This document shows positions 54,050-63,477 of a stretch of DNA of 64,000 nt, in pieces. The translations under genes and the position numbers were made by a program. Under the pieces are notes generated by a model. The model was given only the letters and a program-made list of their open reading frames with translations, ran no database searches and was not told where the DNA came from. Position 1 is the first letter of the stretch; each line of letters begins with the position of its first letter. The stretch lies in NCBI RefSeq assembly GCF_032773895.1, contig NZ_CP120416.1, forward strand, positions 2,540,001-2,604,000. Reading direction: 5' to 3'. The DNA comes from Teredinibacter sp. KSP-S5-2. Lineage in GTDB: Bacteria > Pseudomonadota > Gammaproteobacteria > Pseudomonadales > Cellvibrionaceae.

Positions 54050-57000
54050 ATGTCTAAATTATTTGGTTTGCAACTCCCCACCAAACGGGGAAATAAAAAT
54101 ACCTGGGGTAACCTGCCAGCCTGTTCGGCGGCATTTGCTATTGTCGAGTCCATCGAATCATTTAGCGGAACCTCCATGGTGATTGCACAGAATATGAGCA
54201 GCGCCGACCGAATTGAGCGCGACCTGCTCCTCGCTACAGAAGGACTAACAAATCCCCCCAAAGTCATGCGCTTTGCCGACTGGGAGACACTCCCCTATGA
54301 CAGCTTCTCGCCACATCAGGATATCGTATCAGAGAGAATGCGATGCCTATACCAGCTTGGCCAGAATACCAACTCGATTGTGGTGGTATCCGCACCAACC
54401 CTGTTACAGCGACTACCACCAAAAAGTCACATCATCGGTAAAAGCCTTTTCCTCAAACTTGAGCAAACACTGAATCTTGACAGCTTTCGCCAACAGTTGA
54501 CCCTTGCTGGATACAACAGCGTGGATACGGTTTTTCAACATGGCGAGTTTGCCGTGCGTGGCTCGCTGATTGATGTGTATCCCATGGGTAGCCGCAATGC
54601 CTACCGAATCGAACTGTTCGATGACAGTATTGAATCCTTGCGAACCTTTGACCCTGAAACCCAGCGCACTATCAGCCAGGTAGACCGCGTGGAACTGCTC
54701 CCAGGGAAAGAATGCCCGCTGGATGCTGAAGGAATCAGCCTTTTCAAAGATCAATGGCATGCAGAATTCGATGGCGACCCCAAACGCAGCCCGGTATACC
54801 AAGACGTCTGCTCGGGAATATCTCCAGGCGGAGTTGAATACTATCTCCCCCTTTTCTTCAAAGAAACGGCGAGCCTGTTTGACTACCTTCCCGAAGAAAC
54901 TCACGTTTTTGCCATGAACGGCTTCGAAAAATCGATAGAGAGCTTTGTTAAGGACACCCAGTCCCGCTATGACATACGATGCGTGGACCCGGAAAGACCC
55001 ATCCTACCGCCACATAAAGCTTTCCATACTGTTGATGGCTTTTATGCTTGCCTGAAAGGCTTTCCTCAAGTTCTTATCCACGAACAACAAGTGGTCGAGA
55101 AACAAGGTGCGAGCAACGCCAAGCTAACCCCGACACCAGCATTACTCATTGATAGCAAAGCCAAGAACCCGCTTTATTTAATTGAGAATTTTCTGTGCTC
55201 GACAGACAAGCGCGTACTATTTTGTGCTGAATCGAACGGAAGGAAAGAAACACTCCTCGAGCAACTCCTGACCATTGGTATAAAACCAGAAAGCGCCCCG
55301 TCAATTAACGCATTTACTCAGTCTAATTCCTCGCTAGGCATTACCATCGCAGACATTGAAGGCGGATTCAATCTCTACGACCCCAAGCTCATCGTTATTG
55401 CCGAATCTCAACTCTATGGGCGACGAGTCGGACAAAGACGACGTAGAAAATCGGATGTCACCAATGCCGATGAAGTCATTAAGAACCTGACAGAACTCAA
55501 AATAGGCGCACCGGTTGTGCATATTGATCACGGCGTGGGGCGTTATCAGGGGTTAACAACCATTGAATATGACGGCTTAAAAGACGAGTTTCTGGAGCTG
55601 ATTTACGCTGATAACGCCAAACTGTTTGTCCCTGTCGCCAACCTGCATCTCATAAGCCGTTATACCGGCGCAGAAGAAAGCCTTGCACCGCTACACCGCC
55701 TAGGTAGCGAGCAATGGCAAAGAGCGAAAAAGAAAGCAGCAGAACAGGTTCGAGATGTTGCCGCAGAACTACTCAACATATACGCTCAACGGCAAGCCCG
55801 CAAAGGCTATGCATACACCTACCCCAAAGATGCCTATCAACTATTTGCTGCCGGCTTTCCGTTTGAAGAAACACCAGACCAGGAAGCCGCTATTTACGCC
55901 GTTCGCGATGATATGCAATCACCACAACCGATGGATCGCCTCGTTTGTGGTGACGTCGGTTTTGGTAAAACAGAAGTCGCCATGCGCGCAGCATTCATCG
56001 CGGTAGAAAACAGTAAACAAGTTGCGGTGCTCGTACCGACTACACTTTTGGCACAACAGCATTACGAAAACTTCAGAGACCGCTTTGCCGACTGGCCCGT
56101 CAATGTCGAAGTGATATCCCGCTTTAAGAGCACAAAAGAAACGACAGAAATTCAAAAACGCCTGGAGGCGGGTAAAGTCGACATCCTGATAGGGACGCAC
56201 AAACTCATCCAAGGGGATTTGAAGTTTCCTGACCTCGGCTTACTGATTATCGACGAAGAACACCGTTTTGGTGTTCGCCAAAAAGAAGCGTTGAAGGCAC
56301 TCCGCTCAGAAGTAGATATTCTGACAATGACCGCAACCCCCATTCCCCGTACACTTAATATGTCGATGCAGGGAATTCGGGACTTATCCATCATTGCAAC
56401 ACCACCGGCAAAGCGTCTATCCGTCAAGACATTTGTGCGCACTTCAGATAATGCCGTAACCAAAGAAGCTATTTTGCGGGAAATTATGCGCGGCGGTCAG
56501 GTTTACTACCTTCACAACGAAGTAAAAACCATCGAAAAATGCGCCGCAGACCTACAAGAATTAATCCCGGAAGCCAAAATCCAAATTGGCCACGGCCAAA
56601 TGCGCGAACGTGAACTAGAAGCAGTCATGTCAGACTTCTACCACAAACGCTTCAACATTCTGGTCTGTACAACGATTATCGAAACCGGAATTGATGTTCC
56701 AACCGCAAACACGATTATTATCGATCGTGCCGATAAATTTGGCCTTGCTCAACTTCATCAACTTCGGGGCCGGGTTGGCCGGTCACATCACCAGGCATAC
56801 GCTTATTTGCTCACACCAAATAAACGAGAAATGACAACTGATGCACAAAAACGTCTCGACGCTATTGCCGAAGCTCAGGATCTGGGGGCAGGCTTTACCC
56901 TTGCCTCACACGACCTTGAAATTCGGGGAGCTGGCGAATTATTAGGCGAAGATCAAAGCGGACAAATGCAAACCATTGGCTTTTCACTGTACATGGATAT

Positions 57001-57502
57001 GCTGGACAGAGCCGTTAAAGCCTTGAAAGAAGGCAAAGAGATTAAACTGGAAGAAGCAAACGAAACCAACGTCGACATAAACTTACGTATACCGGCGTTA
57101 ATTCCGGACGACTACATACCGGATGTGCATACTCGCCTAACGCTATATAAGCGTCTCGCTTCAACCAAAAACGAGCAGCAATTAAACGAGCTGCAGGTAG
57201 AGATGATCGATCGGTTTGGCCTGCTTCCCGAGCAAACCAAGAACCTTATTCGACAAACAAGACTGCGATTTACCGCAGAAAAACTGGGTATCAGCAAAGT
57301 GGAAACTAACGTTCAAGGAGGAAAAATAGAATTTGCCAAGGAAACAGCGGTCGAACCATTAACAATTGTAAAATTGGTACAAACTCAGCCACAAAATTAC
57401 AAACTTGAGGGAGCAAACCAATTAAAGTTTATTTTTGATATGAACAGCCCAGATGAAAAACTAAAAACAATCCATTCTGTTTTTGAGAAACTTGCCAGTT
57501 AA
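54050..57502 (+). CDS. mfd: Transcription-repair coupling factor Mfd
   Basis: This 1,150-residue DNA translocase removes stalled RNA polymerase and recruits UvrA. The N-terminal UvrB-like module (about 1-350) is followed by the RNA-polymerase-interaction domain (IDHGVGRYQGLTTIEYDGLK), the translocase with Walker A GDVGFGKTEVAMRAAF and DEEHRFGVRQKEALK, the helicase C half (TTIIETGIDVPTANTIIIDR) and the C-terminal TRCF domain. The length equals the family norm. It is followed by csiV, whose ATG lies 13 bases after the mfd stop. Confidence 0.98.
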   Translation: MSKLFGLQLPTKRGNKNTWGNLPACSAAFAIVESIESFSGTSMVIAQNMSSADRIERDLLLATEGLTNPPKVMRFADWETLPYDSFSPHQDIVSERMRCLYQLGQNTNSIVVVSAPTLLQRLPPKSHIIGKSLFLKLEQTLNLDSFRQQLTLAGYNSVDTVFQHGEFAVRGSLIDVYPMGSRNAYRIELFDDSIESLRTFDPETQRTISQVDRVELLPGKECPLDAEGISLFKDQWHAEFDGDPKRSPVYQDVCSGISPGGVEYYLPLFFKETASLFDYLPEETHVFAMNGFEKSIESFVKDTQSRYDIRCVDPERPILPPHKAFHTVDGFYACLKGFPQVLIHEQQVVEKQGASNAKLTPTPALLIDSKAKNPLYLIENFLCSTDKRVLFCAESNGRKETLLEQLLTIGIKPESAPSINAFTQSNSSLGITIADIEGGFNLYDPKLIVIAESQLYGRRVGQRRRRKSDVTNADEVIKNLTELKIGAPVVHIDHGVGRYQGLTTIEYDGLKDEFLELIYADNAKLFVPVANLHLISRYTGAEESLAPLHRLGSEQWQRAKKKAAEQVRDVAAELLNIYAQRQARKGYAYTYPKDAYQLFAAGFPFEETPDQEAAIYAVRDDMQSPQPMDRLVCGDVGFGKTEVAMRAAFIAVENSKQVAVLVPTTLLAQQHYENFRDRFADWPVNVEVISRFKSTKETTEIQKRLEAGKVDILIGTHKLIQGDLKFPDLGLLIIDEEHRFGVRQKEALKALRSEVDILTMTATPIPRTLNMSMQGIRDLSIIATPPAKRLSVKTFVRTSDNAVTKEAILREIMRGGQVYYLHNEVKTIEKCAADLQELIPEAKIQIGHGQMRERELEAVMSDFYHKRFNILVCTTIIETGIDVPTANTIIIDRADKFGLAQLHQLRGRVGRSHHQAYAYLLTPNKREMTTDAQKRLDAIAEAQDLGAGFTLASHDLEIRGAGELLGEDQSGQMQTIGFSLYMDMLDRAVKALKEGKEIKLEEANETNVDINLRIPALIPDDYIPDVHTRLTLYKRLASTKNEQQLNELQVEMIDRFGLLPEQTKNLIRQTRLRFTAEKLGISKVETNVQGGKIEFAKETAVEPLTIVKLVQTQPQNYKLEGANQLKFIFDMNSPDEKLKTIHSVFEKLAS

Positions 57503-57515
57503 CTGGAAGACATAC

Positions 57516-58574
57516 ATGAAACTAAGAAAAATTATTACCTATTCCTCTCTTGCTCTTTTGTTGTCCAGCTACGGGCCTGTGGCATTAGGACAAACGGCTG
57601 AAGACAGTAACTATGAAGAAGCTCTTATTGATATGGAGCTCGAAAATCAACCGCCTTGGTATCAGGTTAATATAATAATATTTGAGCGCGGGAAGTTTCT
57701 TCCCACAGGAAATGGCGAAGAAACTTGGCCTAAAAATATTGCCCTTGCCTATCCGCCAAATGTTCAGGAGTTAAAAACTGACGAAGAACCCACTGAAGCA
57801 GAGCCCGATGCGGAAAGCCAGGAACAGGATACGCTTCAGTTACGCATGCCAAATACTGAAGAAGCTGAGCAACAAAACAAAGAAAAAAGCTACCGCCAGC
57901 ATCTTTCCGAAATGGCGTACCATATTCTAGAAGCCAAAGACAATGAGCTTCAGGGTGAAGCCAGAGCAATAGACAGAAAATACCGTATTTTGTTTAACAA
58001 AGCTTGGCGCCAGCCCATGCAGGAAGAAGCACTCGCCCCTTCAATTATTATTCAAGGTGGGGAGAAATACGGCAGAAACAATGAATTAGCTGGAACAGTT
58101 CAATTTAGCATTAGCCGCTATTTACACCTTAAAACCAACATATGGTTCGCGGAATTTGAAACCAACTACGGCCAGGAAAAAGAACATTGGCCTCCGCTAC
58201 CATTGTCACCCAATGAAATAGAGATCACGCAGGAAAAAGAATCACTCGCATCTTTCTCAACACTAATGGAAGAAAACGAGAACCCGCTATCACTTAGTTT
58301 TAATAATCTCGGCCTTACAACAAATGTAACTAGCGACAATTCTTACTTTAAGGTGACATCCAATGTCGAGGAAGCACCTTTTCTTACGAAAAACATTGTT
58401 TTAATGAAACAAAAAAGACGGATGCGAAGTGGCGAACTTCACTACATTGACCATCCAAAGCTAGGAATTTTGGTTCTCATTACCCCTGTTGAAAACGACA
58501 GATTAAAAACATTACTGCTTGAAGCTAAAACAGCTGAGTTAGAGCAACTAAACTCTAACCTGACAGGAGAATAA
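57516..58574 (+). CDS. csiV: CsiV-family periplasmic protein
   Basis: From ATG 57516 (GGAAGA just upstream) the protein has 352 residues with a signal peptide (about 1-25, cleavage near ALG-QT). It shows the CsiV pattern: PPWYQVNIIIFERG near the start, LFNKAWRQPM in the middle, and the C-terminal RRMRSGELHYIDHPKLGILV. CsiV was described in Pseudomonas/Vibrio relatives as a beta-barrel-associated periplasmic protein linked to cell-wall hydrolase control. Its position right after mfd is the conserved one. The acidic segment around 85-120 is low-complexity. Confidence 0.82.
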   Translation: MKLRKIITYSSLALLLSSYGPVALGQTAEDSNYEEALIDMELENQPPWYQVNIIIFERGKFLPTGNGEETWPKNIALAYPPNVQELKTDEEPTEAEPDAESQEQDTLQLRMPNTEEAEQQNKEKSYRQHLSEMAYHILEAKDNELQGEARAIDRKYRILFNKAWRQPMQEEALAPSIIIQGGEKYGRNNELAGTVQFSISRYLHLKTNIWFAEFETNYGQEKEHWPPLPLSPNEIEITQEKESLASFSTLMEENENPLSLSFNNLGLTTNVTSDNSYFKVTSNVEEAPFLTKNIVLMKQKRRMRSGELHYIDHPKLGILVLITPVENDRLKTLLLEAKTAELEQLNSNLTGE

Positions 58575-58591
58575 AAACAGGAACGGGAAAT

Positions 58592-58636
58592 AGTGAGTTG
58601 CCTCGCAACAGCTTAAAGACCGAGGTTTAACTCACT
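58592..58636. terminator. Interrupted hairpin between csiV and the csp gene
   Basis: AGTGAGTT pairs with AACTCACT, and inside it CCTCG pairs with CGAGG, around a 15-base loop. It lies between two converging genes. No T tract follows, so this may be an RNA-stability element instead of an intrinsic terminator. Confidence 0.4.
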
Positions 58637-58672
58637 CCCTAGCACTTCAGAATAGCCTTGCTTTAAAGGTTT

Positions 58673-58885
58673 CTAAACACAGGCAACATCATCAGCCTGA
58701 AGACCTTTATCTCCCTCGTTAAGCATAAACTCCACTTTCTGACCTTCTGCCAAAGAGCGGTATCCCTCTCCCCGAATATTTCTGTAATGTACAAAAATAT
58801 CATCGCTATTTTCGCCGCGAGTAATGAAGCCGTAGCCCCGTGCGTTATTAAACCATTTTACGGTGCCAATTTCGCGATCTGACAT
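58673..58885 (-). CDS. Cold-shock protein (CspA family)
   Basis: The 70-residue protein is a single cold-shock domain: [20 protein letters not shown] with RNP-1 RGYGFI, RNP-2 DIFVHY, and a C-terminal [12 protein letters not shown]. It binds single-stranded RNA or DNA. It differs from the CspD in this window by lacking the acidic tail and having Arg in RNP-1. A good promoter and a ~90-base leader with repeats precede it. Confidence 0.93.
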   Translation of the reverse strand: MSDREIGTVKWFNNARGYGFITRGENSDDIFVHYRNIRGEGYRSLAEGQKVEFMLNEGDKGLQADDVACV

Positions 58886-58916
58886 CTGACCAACCCCTTA
58901 CTACTTTATTGCTTTT

Positions 58917-58963
58917 CTCAAACAATTTGCTGAATGAATACTTTACGACTCAAACAATTGTTT
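58917..58963. repeat. Repeated CTCAAACAATT element and palindrome in csp leader
   Basis: CTCAAACAATT occurs at 58917-58927 and again at 58949-58959, 32 bases apart. The second copy is part of the 12-base perfect palindrome AAACAATTGTTT (58952-58963). Both lie in the predicted untranslated leader of the csp gene. Confidence 0.5.
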
Positions 58964-58981
58964 AACCCATTTATTTTCACA

Positions 58982-59010
58982 AGTATGCGAAAGAAGGCAA
59001 GATATGACAA
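58982..59010 (-). promoter_or_regulatory. Sigma70 promoter for the csp gene
   Basis: On the minus strand TTGTCA (5 of 6 matches to -35) and CATACT (4 of 6) are separated by 17 bases. The predicted start gives a leader of about 90 bases. Confidence 0.5.
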
Positions 59011-59101
59011 TTTTTTATCATAGTCTAGTAAAGCATCACACTTTTATACGAGAAAGGCGCGTATTTAATTGATAAATCAGTATTTAGATTTAGGCGTTAT
59101 T

Positions 59102-59668
59102 TTAATCGCGATTAAATTGAAAAATTCCTGGCATATTTCTCAGGTAACCCCCAACATCCATGCCCATCCCAAAGACAAAAACATCTGGCACCTCAAGTGC
59201 AAAAGAAATTTTTAGTGAATCAATTAGTTTATTTTGAACAGCGAATTTGTGCGGATCATTCAACACTTTTCTAGCCAGCACAGCATTTAATACCGACTTA
59301 GCTCCTGCTTGCATACAATAATTATTGGCAAACTCCAACGTTCGCCCCTCATCGCATATATCATCTAGAAGTAATACACGACAATCGCGTAATGCCTCTT
59401 TCGGTTCCGCCACAATTTTGATCTCGCCACCATGCTGATTATTTTGATAACGCGACAAGTGGATATAATCCATTTTTAATGGAAATGTTAAATGAGGCAG
59501 AATCAAACCACTAAAAATCGTCGCCCCATTTAATAGAGAAATAACCAAGTACTCTTCGCCCTGAGCTAAAAAGTTAATTTCTTCGGCAAGCGATTGGATC
59601 GCCCTATTTACCTCATCAAATGAAAAAATCTGCTGCGCATTTTTTGCTTCATGATAAGTTGAATTCAT
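59102..59668 (-). CDS. hpt: Hypoxanthine-guanine phosphoribosyltransferase
   Basis: The 188-residue purine salvage enzyme joins hypoxanthine or guanine to PRPP. The PRPP-binding motif is VLLLDDICDEGRTL, the pyrophosphate loop is in SLLNGATIFSGL, and the late VPDVFVFGMGMDVGGYLRNM contacts the purine. The length and the hood match bacterial Hpt. It lies five bases after the MscS-like gene on the same strand. Confidence 0.9.
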   Translation of the reverse strand: MNSTYHEAKNAQQIFSFDEVNRAIQSLAEEINFLAQGEEYLVISLLNGATIFSGLILPHLTFPLKMDYIHLSRYQNNQHGGEIKIVAEPKEALRDCRVLLLDDICDEGRTLEFANNYCMQAGAKSVLNAVLARKVLNDPHKFAVQNKLIDSLKISFALEVPDVFVFGMGMDVGGYLRNMPGIFQFNRD

Positions 59669-59673
59669 AGGAT

Positions 59674-60786
59674 TTATTGCTCACTTAAATGTCTGACATC
59701 AATGCCCTCGGGCACATGCAAGGTAGATGTTGGGAAAGCACATTCAGCACCATTGGCCTCAACAATTTCCAATACCTTTAACAACACATCTTGTTTTATT
59801 CCGTGATACTCAATCCAATCCGTTGTCTTGGTAAAGCAGTAAATAAAGAAATCTAGCGACGAGGATGCAAATGCATCAAAGTTAACAATCAACGTTTTAT
59901 TTGTATCAATGGCCTCGTGGGTACGTAGCATTTCTCTTACTTGGTCGACAATGACTTTCATTTTATTGCCATCGTCATAACGAATTCCCACAGTTTCATA
60001 AATTCTGCGGTTCTCCATTCGCGAAGGGTTTTCCACAGAGATATGAGTAAACGTTGAGTTGGGAACATACAACGGTCGCTTATCGAAGGTCCGAATTCGC
60101 GTTAACCGCCAACCAATATCTTCAACTGTCCCCTCTATATTTTGATCAGGAGAGCGAATCCAGTCTCCCACAGAGAATGGACGATCCAGATAAATCATTA
60201 ATCCACCGAAAAAGTTAGCGAGTAAGTCCTTGGCAGCAAAGCCCACAGCAATACCGCCAATTCCACCAAATGCCAAGACTCCAGATATGCTGTACCCCAT
60301 AGACTGCAATATCACCAAACCGGAAGTGATAATGACCGAGATTCTTAACAGTTTACCCAAAGCAAATGCGGTGGTTTTATCCATCGGCTTGTGGGCATAC
60401 TCCGGGTCGCATAGATTCTCTTCCGCCCGACGAATAAACCCTGTGATAAACCATGTCACTATCACAATGGAACCAATGTATCGAATAGTCGAAACGGATT
60501 GAAAGATAATCGAATCAGATTGAGTGGCAGCAATGTCAGCAGCAGAACTTAACCCCACCAACCAGACAAACCAACGCGCCGGCGACTGCAAAGCTTGAAA
60601 TAACGCGTCATCCCACAGAGTTTTGCTCTGCTGAGCACGAATATCCATTCGATTGAGAAATCGACCCAAAACAAAGGCGGCAATTAAAGTAACAAGTACC
60701 AGCAAGAATACTTCAACAATCCAAAGTGTTTCACTCCCTGCATTTTTACTATACCAAGCAGAAAGGTTCTGTAAAATCTCTCCCAT
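59674..60786 (-). CDS. MscS-family mechanosensitive channel
   Basis: The 370-residue protein has an N-terminal helix (about 18-43), a further group of transmembrane helices (about 75-180), and the MscS core. The pore-lining segment is AFGGIGGIAVGFAAKDLLAN, followed by the beta domain motif LDRPFSVGDWIRSPDQNIEG and NSTFTHISVENPSRMENRR. It should open on membrane tension and release solutes during osmotic downshock. It is closer to the YnaI/YbdG-like class with extra N-terminal helices than to the small MscS. Its pore has Gly/Ala packing as expected. Confidence 0.88.
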   Translation of the reverse strand: MGEILQNLSAWYSKNAGSETLWIVEVFLLVLVTLIAAFVLGRFLNRMDIRAQQSKTLWDDALFQALQSPARWFVWLVGLSSAADIAATQSDSIIFQSVSTIRYIGSIVIVTWFITGFIRRAEENLCDPEYAHKPMDKTTAFALGKLLRISVIITSGLVILQSMGYSISGVLAFGGIGGIAVGFAAKDLLANFFGGLMIYLDRPFSVGDWIRSPDQNIEGTVEDIGWRLTRIRTFDKRPLYVPNSTFTHISVENPSRMENRRIYETVGIRYDDGNKMKVIVDQVREMLRTHEAIDTNKTLIVNFDAFASSSLDFFIYCFTKTTDWIEYHGIKQDVLLKVLEIVEANGAECAFPTSTLHVPEGIDVRHLSEQ

Positions 60787-60905
60787 AACCTACCTCGTTT
60801 TAATGGTCAAAACTAATGCTTTAATTGTTATTATTCGTTGAATTTATATAAACGTTTAAGCTTTTTCACAGCCTGTCACATTCACAAAGGAAACTTTTTA
60901 TCAGA

Positions 60906-61934
60906 TTAGTTCGTCAGATTATATTTCTTGAGTTTGTCTTGAACAGCAAGCCAGCGTTCAGTTTGTTTTAAATCATTCACGGATATTTGTTGACGCGCGC
61001 GCATACACTGAAGCGACTGTTTGGATGTTAAATTCACTTTTTCTGCTGCGTTTAACACTTCCATCCCCCCCTCAGGGTTATTGCAAACAACTGCAATATC
61101 ACATCCAGCTTCGAACGCCATTTCAGCACGAACTGAATACCTTCCAACACTCGCTGCACCTTGCATGGTTAAATCGTCACTAAAAACGATACCTTTGAAC
61201 CCCATTTTTTCTTTTAAAATTTCCGTGACCCATTTTTTTGAGAAGCCCACAGGCCTCACCGGATCAATTTGAGGAAACAAAATATGCGCCGGCATAATTG
61301 CATTTAGTTGAGGAAGAAGTTTTACGAAAGGTATTAAATCATCCCGATATAGTTGATCAATACTCCTATCGTCTACTGGAAGCTCATGATGACTGTCGGC
61401 TGTGACTTTACCATGACCGGGAAAATGCTTTCCCGTTACGGACATGCCGGCTTGATTCATACCGCGAATAAAAGCAGTCGCGTAATCAGTAACTTTTTCG
61501 GGATTCTTGGAGAAGGAACGATCACCTATCGCTTTACACTGGCAATCATCAGCATCAAGTACAGGCGCGTAACTGTGATCTACACCATGAGCAATCACTT
61601 CAGAGGCCATCAACCATCCCAAATCACTCAAAAAATCCAGGCGCTCCTCGTCATCAACGAAGACATCAACCGCTTTTTGCATCGACGGTAACCGGGTAAA
61701 GCCTTCTTTAAAGCGCTGAACTCGCCCGCCTTCCTGATCAACGGAAATCACGATACGAGGATTGATCGCCCGGATCGATTCCACCAACTCAATAAGCTGC
61801 TCAGGGGACTGATAATTTCGCGCAAACAAAATAATGCCCCCCAGCATGGGGTGCAGTAATAGATCTCGGTCTTCAGATGTTAAGTACGGGCCGGAAACAT
61901 CGGTTACTACCGGCCCTAATTGAATATCAGACAT
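60906..61934 (-). CDS. nagZ: Beta-N-acetylglucosaminidase NagZ (peptidoglycan recycling)
   Basis: The 342-residue cytoplasmic GH3 enzyme removes GlcNAc from anhydro-muropeptides. The substrate loop ISVDQEGGRVQRFKEGFTRL, the catalytic His-containing KHFPGHGKVTADSHHELP and the nucleophile in VFSDDLTMQGA (Asp) are all present. The length matches NagZ. Its start overlaps the end of the TetR gene by 8 bases, the same pairing as psrA-nagZ in pseudomonads. Confidence 0.95.
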   Translation of the reverse strand: MSDIQLGPVVTDVSGPYLTSEDRDLLLHPMLGGIILFARNYQSPEQLIELVESIRAINPRIVISVDQEGGRVQRFKEGFTRLPSMQKAVDVFVDDEERLDFLSDLGWLMASEVIAHGVDHSYAPVLDADDCQCKAIGDRSFSKNPEKVTDYATAFIRGMNQAGMSVTGKHFPGHGKVTADSHHELPVDDRSIDQLYRDDLIPFVKLLPQLNAIMPAHILFPQIDPVRPVGFSKKWVTEILKEKMGFKGIVFSDDLTMQGAASVGRYSVRAEMAFEAGCDIAVVCNNPEGGMEVLNAAEKVNLTSKQSLQCMRARQQISVNDLKQTERWLAVQDKLKKYNLTN

Positions 61935-62568
61935 TCGGCGATTTTAACATGCCTGCAAGGGAGGGAATCAATAATTCTACGGTATCTTCCAACGATGTGT
62001 CTTCACTGTAATCGGAGTTTAGAATTGCTCTGATTGAATCGTAGCTCGACAAAGTAAAAATCGCTGCTCCAAGCATGAAATATGTACGCCAATAGAGCTC
62101 AACTGTGTCCAGATGAGGGTTGGATGCTCTGACAAGGTGGGAGAATTTCTGATATGTGGAGCCAAAGTTTTGCGCTAGATAGTGGCGCAAGTGCTCTTGA
62201 GACTGTGTATATGCCAAGCTTAACAGACGCATAAATCTCTGAGGGTCTTCGTCCATTTTTTTCATTGAGGAAAGTAATGTATGCAGCAAGCACTTTAGAA
62301 TTGCGTCAATAGATGGAGTCTCTCCTTCAGGAACCTGGCTAACCAATTGCTCAGCGCAGCGATCAAGCTCGCGGCAATAAGGCTCAAGGAACCGTTTAAA
62401 AACAGCTTGAATAAGCTCTTTCTTGGAACCGAAATGGTAGTTAACCGACGCCAGGTTTACGCCGGCCATTCCAGTGATTGTTCTTAAGGAGGTTTCCGCA
62501 AATCCTCTTTCAGCGAACAACACAGTCGCGGCATTAAGAATTCTATCTACAGTGTCACTTTGCGCCAT
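61927..62568 (-). CDS. TetR-family regulator, PsrA-like
   Basis: From ATG 62568 (GGGAG five bases upstream) the protein has 213 residues. The helix-turn-helix (about 5-50) reads RILNAATVLFAERGFAETSL and then GVNLASVNYHFGSKKELIQA. The C-terminal ligand domain carries EDPQRFMRLLSLAYTQSQE. Gene order (TetR-nagZ, overlapping) matches psrA-nagZ of Pseudomonas, where PsrA senses long-chain fatty acids and controls rpoS and beta-oxidation genes. Homology to PsrA is therefore likely, but ligand and targets are inference. lexA, which normally adjoins psrA, is not here. Confidence 0.8.
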   Translation of the reverse strand: MAQSDTVDRILNAATVLFAERGFAETSLRTITGMAGVNLASVNYHFGSKKELIQAVFKRFLEPYCRELDRCAEQLVSQVPEGETPSIDAILKCLLHTLLSSMKKMDEDPQRFMRLLSLAYTQSQEHLRHYLAQNFGSTYQKFSHLVRASNPHLDTVELYWRTYFMLGAAIFTLSSYDSIRAILNSDYSEDTSLEDTVELLIPSLAGMLKSPNV

Positions 62569-62848
62569 TTTATCTCCCAATATTTCAATTTATTTTTTTA
62601 ATATGCACGATCCATAGAACGGCGTGCAACATAATTGCCGACCTTAGGCTTGTCAAGGAACCTAGCCGATATATTCCTCGAGAAAACATGTAAAATTTCT
62701 AAAAAAAATGGTAGCTGTTAGACTGTTTTGCACTTTCGCTATCACCTTTTATAAAAATAGCGACCTAAAGCATATTTTACCAATTTAAAATCTGTTAAAA
62801 AAAACGTTGATATTCAAAGGGATAGACTGTGAATAATAAATCAAATCA

Positions 62849-62870
62849 ATGTTTGTTCGCAGTCAAACAT
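62849..62870. promoter_or_regulatory. Inverted repeat ATGTTTG-N8-CAAACAT, possible TetR operator
   Basis: A 7-base perfect inverted repeat is separated by eight bases. Its half-site (GTTTG/CAAAC) resembles what I recall of PsrA operators. It lies between the PsrA-like gene and the DUF6763 gene, so it could control either one. Confidence 0.4.
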
Positions 62871-62909
62871 ATGTTCCAGACAAGCTGCAACTTTGCTGAA
62901 CTAGTGTTA

Positions 62910-62924
62910 GCTTAATAATTAAGC
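62910..62924. promoter_or_regulatory. 15-base palindrome GCTTAATAATTAAGC
   Basis: A perfect palindrome with 7-base arms and a single central base ends 27 bases before the DUF6763 start codon, within the likely promoter. It may be an operator. Confidence 0.35.
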
Positions 62925-62950
62925 AAACCAATAAATATTTGGAGGCTGTT

Positions 62951-63268
62951 ATGGCATCTTTGTTTCCCACTATCGGCGAGTGGTATCAAGACGCTGTGAG
63001 TAATCAGGTATTCGAAGTGGTCGCAGTTGATGAAAAAGGTGGGACTGTGGAAGTCCAATTTGCTGACGGCGCAATTGATGAATACGACATGGAATCATGG
63101 GGGCAATTAACCTTAGTTTCTGCCGCCGCGCCTGAAGATGCCAACGCAGGATACGGTCTTCCCTCTTTTGATGATGGCTGGCAAGCCGAGGTTGATTCTT
63201 TCTCAGGCAACCCGTTGGAATTTATTGAACCCGAAAGTTTTGGAGGCTTTGACGATCTCGATTTTTAA
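62951..63268 (+). CDS. DUF6763-family protein
   Basis: The 105-residue acidic protein starts at ATG 62951 with GGAGG five bases before it; an earlier ATG at 62939 has no site. The fold block FPTIGEWYQDAVSNQVFEVV then DEKGGTVEVQFADGAIDEYD and the ESWGQL and PEDANAGYG stretches match what I recall of DUF6763. The C-terminal region is acidic and aromatic. There is no signal peptide. Its function is unknown. Confidence 0.7.
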   Translation: MASLFPTIGEWYQDAVSNQVFEVVAVDEKGGTVEVQFADGAIDEYDMESWGQLTLVSAAAPEDANAGYGLPSFDDGWQAEVDSFSGNPLEFIEPESFGGFDDLDF

Positions 63269-63477
63269 ACCTTTGCACTTAACATAACCGCTAATTTACT
63301 GTATTGAAAACAGTACAAGGCAGCGTATTAAGTCATAACAACTAGAGCATTGGTTTGCCGATTTCTAGTTGCAACACTTTTTTATCAAACGTGTATATTC
63401 AGTAACATATCATTCGGCATATCTAATCCACTCCATCCAATCCCGGTAAGATATCGCGCCATCCCTGGCACTTTATT

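Larger units (their letters stand above)
62569..62950. other. Divergent intergenic region upstream of the PsrA-like gene
   Basis: These 382 bases hold the starts of the TetR gene (minus) and the DUF6763 gene (plus). Two inverted repeats lie near the plus-strand gene (listed separately). Otherwise the stretch is AT-rich without a credible gene. Confidence 0.45.
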
